DNA from: Lachnospiraceae bacterium
GTDB lineage: Bacteria; Bacillota; Clostridia; Lachnospirales; Lachnospiraceae
NCBI GenBank assembly: GCA_024698145.1
Contig: JAILRO010000066.1
Span: forward strand, 1 to 47,587
DNA length: 47,587 bases
Direction: 5' to 3'
Positions 44,085 through 47,587 of this stretch are shown one piece after another. The notes beneath the pieces were generated by a model. It did not search any database, had not been told where the DNA came from, and saw nothing but the letters and a program-made list of their open reading frames with translations. The first letter of the stretch is position 1. Every line of letters begins with the position of its first letter. The translations under genes and the position numbers were made by a program.

Positions 44085-45206
44085 ATGATTGAAATTGTAT
44101 ATGATAAAGAAACCGGTGCAGAAGAAGATGTTTTTTCGGGAGTGGTTTTGCCTAAAAATATAAGGCAGATTGGCGCACCTTCCGGTATAAAGCGCATTTA
44201 CATTGAAGACTATGTCATGACATACTTAACGAAGCTTGCAGAACCGAACTCTACATATGCCAGAGGTGCAATTCTTGTCGGGGAATGCAAAAAAGGAAGC
44301 AAGGGCAGTGTGATTTTCATAAGTGGGGCACTTGCTGCGCAGAACTTAGAACTTGATTTGGAGGAGTCAACATTTAACGACGAGACATGGGGAGTTATTT
44401 ACAAAGAAATAAAAAAGTATTTTCCTGATCTCTCGGTCGTAGGTTGGTTCCTTTCGCGAATGGGATTTTCGACCGAAGTCAATGATATGATACAGAAACT
44501 GCATGTTGATAATTTTTCGGGCGGCGACAAGGTGCTTTACGTTATGGATGCTCTCGAAAATGAGGACGCCTTTTATATGATAGAAGGAAATTACTTAAAA
44601 AGACAATCGGGGTACATCATATACTATGCCCGCAATGAAGCAATGCAGAATTATATGATTGATATCAAGGGTGAAAATGAGCATTCACGCGATGGTATCG
44701 AAAGCAAGGATGAAGAAGTGCTTAGTCGTTACAAAAGTTTAATGGAAGAACGACAAAAGGCGGCACGAATAGAACGGGTTAACCGCAGATTGTGTTGGCT
44801 TTGTGCAAGCTTGATGGTGGCAGTGTTGGCGCTGGGTGTTGCCGTTTTAGGTAATTACAGGATGCTGGATAAAGTTGAGACATACCTTGCTGCGGATGGT
44901 TTTTTGCAAGCAAAAGAGGTGATGAAGGTTGATGATGAACAGAAGAATACAAGGACATCGGCAAATATTAAAAGAGAAAAACCAACAGATACTACCACGG
45001 AAGTCGAAATTGAAAATACTTCGTCGAACGCAGAAGCTTCTATGAGATACTACACCGTGCAGGATGGGGATACGTTGTCTTCAATCAGCTTCAAAATGTA
45101 CAACTCGGTTGGATATGTGGCGGAGCTTATGGAAGCAAATGGACTTGTGGAGTCGGACGAGATTCACGAAGGCGATGAAATAGTTATTCCGTCTGTTGCG
45201 AAATAA
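44085..45206 (+). CDS. MPN-like domain - membrane helix - LysM protein
   Basis: About 373 residues. The N-terminal 190 resemble a JAB/MPN (JAMM) domain: VMTYLTKLAEPNSTYARGAILVGE, then VIFISGALAA, then VVGWFLSRMGF at 118-128, and LHVDNFSGGDKVLYVMDALENEDAFY. The zinc motif of active JAMM enzymes (His-x-His-P after GW) is replaced by FLSR, so it is probably not a peptidase. A helix at 236-258 puts the N-terminal domain inside and a LysM domain (321-370, YYTVQDGDTLSSI ... LMEANGL) outside. The ATG at 44085 is chosen because AGGA lies 9 bases before it; 44043 is possible. It could link an inside partner to peptidoglycan. Confidence 0.78.
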   Translation: MIEIVYDKETGAEEDVFSGVVLPKNIRQIGAPSGIKRIYIEDYVMTYLTKLAEPNSTYARGAILVGECKKGSKGSVIFISGALAAQNLELDLEESTFNDETWGVIYKEIKKYFPDLSVVGWFLSRMGFSTEVNDMIQKLHVDNFSGGDKVLYVMDALENEDAFYMIEGNYLKRQSGYIIYYARNEAMQNYMIDIKGENEHSRDGIESKDEEVLSRYKSLMEERQKAARIERVNRRLCWLCASLMVAVLALGVAVLGNYRMLDKVETYLAADGFLQAKEVMKVDDEQKNTRTSANIKREKPTDTTTEVEIENTSSNAEASMRYYTVQDGDTLSSISFKMYNSVGYVAELMEANGLVESDEIHEGDEIVIPSVAK

Positions 45207-45270
45207 AAGGGTGTGTGATAAACTATATCAGGATGTTTGATTTATACTATTGCAAGAAAAGGTTGAGAAT

Positions 45271-46554
45271 ATGAAAAGTAATACATCTGATAAAAACAGT
45301 TTTTTCAAATATTTTATGATTCGAAGAAGATCTGAAATAGTGGAACAGGAAGAGTATGACGAATACTATGAAGAGGAAGAGGTTGGAAGACCTGTAGTTG
45401 AAAGTTCGATGATTGTTCGAATTGCCGCTTTGGTTGTCGTAGTTGGACTTTTCACATTTATATTCCATTACTTAACCCAAAGAAATTACAACTCTTATGA
45501 TGTGGTAGAGAAGACAAGCATCAAGAACAGAGCGATGCTTGACTATGTTCCTTACAAGACTTCGCTCTTGAAGTATAGCAAGGATGGCGCAACATATGTA
45601 AATGACAAAGGCGAGTCGGTCTGGACAGAAACATACGTTATGAAAATGCCGGCAGCTGATGTGAGCGGGAAGTATGCGGCAATAGCTGATCTTAACGGTA
45701 ACGATGTGTATATTTTTGATGATACAGGTAAGGTAAGCAACACGACTATGCCTTATACAATATGTGACATTGCTGTTGCATCTCAAGGTGAGTTTGCAGT
45801 AATACTTGAGGGTGATAAGGTTAATTACATCAATATATATGATAAGAACGGAGACGAGATATCGGAGATACAGACAACGCTTGATAAAAGCGGTTATCCT
45901 ATGGATATTGATTTGTCTGAAGATGGGGAGAAGTTGTTTTCTTCTTATTTATATATAGATGGCGCAAACATTAAGAATGGACTTGCTGCCTATAATTTCG
46001 GACCGGTTGGTGTAAATGAGAATGCTGACCGCTTGATGGGTGGATATCAGCTTGAAGATACAGTTGTACCCAAGGTTGAGTTTATTGACAATAATACCAT
46101 TTGCGCATTTGGTGACAACCAGTTTATCATTTACTCTATGAAGGAAAAGCCAAGTGAAAAAGCAAAAATTGAATTCAAACAGGAAGTTCGAAGTGTTGTA
46201 TATAATCAGCAGTATATTGGTGTGATAGTGCCGAATGAGGAAGAGGCCAAAGAGGGTGCTCCTAAGGCACTGTACGTGCTTGAACTTTATAATACAAACG
46301 GAAGAAGGGTTATGACTCAGAAGATAGATTTCGATTATGACAACGTGAGGATGACCGACAAGGAGATAGTATTTACCGGTGGTAATGAATGCAGAATATT
46401 CTCTATCAAAGGAGGACTCAAATTCTCGTATTCATTTAATAAGAATGTAGTTGATGTTATACCTACAGGATATAGCAGAAGATATATTGTATTATATGAA
46501 AATGATTCCGAAGTGATTCGAATCAAACATGATGGGGACAAGAAAGAGAAATGA
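45271..46554 (+). CDS. DUF5711 membrane-anchored protein
   Basis: A 427-residue protein with a short inside tail rich in Glu and Tyr (EEYDEYYEEEEV), one membrane helix (about 50-70) and a large outside domain (about 85-420) of repeated short strands, e.g. AAIADLNGNDVYIFDDTG and FAVILEGDKVNYINIYDKNG, suggesting a beta-propeller. It fits the DUF5711 family found in Lachnospiraceae; the function is unknown. The ATG at 45271 with AAGG upstream is preferred over a TTG at 45250. Its stop overlaps the start of cvpA by four bases (ATGA), so the two are coupled. Confidence 0.82.
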   Translation: MKSNTSDKNSFFKYFMIRRRSEIVEQEEYDEYYEEEEVGRPVVESSMIVRIAALVVVVGLFTFIFHYLTQRNYNSYDVVEKTSIKNRAMLDYVPYKTSLLKYSKDGATYVNDKGESVWTETYVMKMPAADVSGKYAAIADLNGNDVYIFDDTGKVSNTTMPYTICDIAVASQGEFAVILEGDKVNYINIYDKNGDEISEIQTTLDKSGYPMDIDLSEDGEKLFSSYLYIDGANIKNGLAAYNFGPVGVNENADRLMGGYQLEDTVVPKVEFIDNNTICAFGDNQFIIYSMKEKPSEKAKIEFKQEVRSVVYNQQYIGVIVPNEEEAKEGAPKALYVLELYNTNGRRVMTQKIDFDYDNVRMTDKEIVFTGGNECRIFSIKGGLKFSYSFNKNVVDVIPTGYSRRYIVLYENDSEVIRIKHDGDKKEK

Positions 46555-47255
46555 ATGTAGTTGCGATTGTAATCGGCATTGTATTTTTAATATGTGTAAT
46601 ATCAGGATGGGCACGTGGATTATTCCGTGTGCTTATTTCTGTAGCGGGACTTATTGTAGGCTTGATTGTCGCCTTTTATGTTGCACCACATGTCAGCAGT
46701 AATTTAATTGAGCATAGCGATACCGACGAGAAGCTTGCCGTATATATTGCTGACAAACTTGAGTTTTCCGATACGGGTAAAGAAGTTTCAAAAGGAGTAC
46801 AAGTATCTCTGATCAAAGATCTTCCTTTGCCTGATGTGATGAAGAAGAACATGCTGGACAATAATAATAAGGAAACATATGATTTGCTTGGTGCTATCGG
46901 AGTGTATGATTATATTTCAAAATCATTAGCGGTTCTTATAATAAATGGATTTGTATATTTGTTTTTGGTTTTGGCATGCCGGATTTTGTTCTTTTTTTTG
47001 CAGGTGCTCGCCAAGGGTGTACAATCGATTCCTATAATCGGATCGGTGGACAAATTAGGAGGAGCATGTCTGGGTTGCATCAAAGGATTAATTCTTATCT
47101 GGTTATTCTTTTTTATACTATCTTTGACTTCAACTATGGAATTGAGCAAAGAATTGATAGAACAAATTTCTGACGTGTGGTTGCTGAAATTGTTGTATGA
47201 CAATAATCTAATACTAGATATTGTGGGAGATTTGACCAAAGTTTTGTTCATTTAA
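46551..47255 (+). CDS. CvpA family membrane protein
   Basis: A 234-residue protein with the CvpA start (VAIVIGIVFLICVISGWARGLFRVLISVAGLIVGLIVAF): two membrane helices separated by a G-x-x-R-G loop, and later two more (about 120-148 and 172-195) with 'PIIGSVDKLGGACLGCIKGLILIWLF'. CvpA was named for colicin V production; its actual role is thought to be in envelope homeostasis. Coupled to the DUF5711 gene; next feature is the rRNA promoter. Confidence 0.9.
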   Translation: MNVVAIVIGIVFLICVISGWARGLFRVLISVAGLIVGLIVAFYVAPHVSSNLIEHSDTDEKLAVYIADKLEFSDTGKEVSKGVQVSLIKDLPLPDVMKKNMLDNNNKETYDLLGAIGVYDYISKSLAVLIINGFVYLFLVLACRILFFFLQVLAKGVQSIPIIGSVDKLGGACLGCIKGLILIWLFFFILSLTSTMELSKELIEQISDVWLLKLLYDNNLILDIVGDLTKVLFI

Positions 47256-47284
47256 AAATACCGAAAAAAAATTTAAAAAAGGTG

Positions 47285-47313
47285 TTGACTTTGGTATTTC
47301 ACTGTGGTAATAT
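47285..47313 (+). promoter_or_regulatory. rRNA operon promoter
   Basis: TTGACT (47285-47290), 17-bp spacer, TAATAT (47308-47313), about 240 bases before the mature 16S end. Confidence 0.75.
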
Positions 47314-47555
47314 TAACTTCGCTGCGGTGCTGAAGGGTACTTCAAGAGAAACCGCAACCGCTTATAAAATATAGCATTACATAACTTTTGAACATCGTTT
47401 TTATAAGCACATGAACCTTACAAAATTGAATGATAATTAAACAACGAAACAACCCTGAAATTCTTTTAAGATTTTCAATTGAACGTATAGTTCAAACAGT
47501 AATTACGGGATTGATTTTAGCCAGCGATGGCGAATGAGATCTCAGGAAACAAACT
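47314..47555 (+). other. 16S rRNA leader
   Basis: Untranslated leader of the rRNA transcript. It holds no gene. It should contain the 5' half of the 16S processing stem; the 3' half is beyond the window, so pairing cannot be checked. Confidence 0.65.
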
Positions 47556-47587
47556 TTAATATGAGAGTTTGATCCTGGCTCAGGATG
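47556..47587 (+). rRNA. 16S ribosomal RNA, 5' end only
   Basis: AGAGTTTGATCCTGGCTCAG (from 47564), the universal 16S 5' sequence, followed by GATG at the window edge. The mature end is placed near 47556 by analogy with E. coli; the gene runs out of the window. Confidence 0.96.

Overview
The window looks like chromosomal DNA of a Gram-positive anaerobe of the Clostridia, most probably family Lachnospiraceae (Butyrivibrio / Roseburia / Pseudobutyrivibrio-like). The reasons are moderate-to-low GC, strong AAGGAGG-type ribosome sites, a T-box in front of thrS, MurT/GatD, the sporulation protein YyaC, lysine-rich Big_2 surface proteins, and DUF1002, DUF5711 and CvpA-like genes. The genus is an inference from gene content. 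The 3' edge enters a 16S rRNA gene.

Layout. (a) 1-1310: a defence-type module. It has a promoter, a short structured RNA resembling the abiF RNA motif, and an Abi_2/AbiF HEPN protein split by one in-frame TAG, flanked by a 13/14 bp direct repeat. (b) 1310-7548: desulfoferrodoxin, alpha/beta esterase, GIY-YIG protein, then surface-polysaccharide genes (polyprenyl glycosylphosphotransferase, VanZ-like, methyltransferase, WbqC, acyltransferase). (c) 7573-10095: promoter, threonine T-box, divergent thrS, terminator; then, convergent, a GH25 lysozyme. (d) 12161-12345: tRNA-Lys(CTT) as its own unit. (e) 12368-25794: a probable long operon. It begins with a MukF/MukE/MukB-like SMC trio (JetA-, JetB- and JetC-like, with no JetD nuclease visible). 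It continues with murT, an acyltransferase-DUF6273 fusion, gatD, a WYL regulator without a canonical start codon, and glpK. (f) 25813-30359: DUF1002 protein; a compact ACP / unknown / phosphopantetheinyl transferase operon; an abundant-looking Big_2 protein with a near-consensus promoter. (g) 30396-34739: membrane protein plus capsule-control genes CpsB, Wzz and CpsD and a small acidic membrane protein overlapping cpsD. (h) 34752-41631: fba, a convergent aminotransferase, a DUF6145-like protein, a 203-bp inverted-repeat element, coaX, dus, an unknown protein and an HD-GYP relative lacking GYP. (i) 41635-47255: CBS protein, coiled-coil membrane protein behind a palindromic operator-like promoter, yyaC, an MPN-LysM membrane protein with the zinc motif missing, DUF5711 and CvpA. 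(j) 47285-end: rRNA promoter, leader and 16S start.

Most interesting for follow-up: the AbiF/ncRNA module with its single stop, the SMC trio without nuclease fused into the lipid II amidation operon, the ACP/PPTase mini-operon without any synthase, and the catalytically degenerate MPN-LysM protein.
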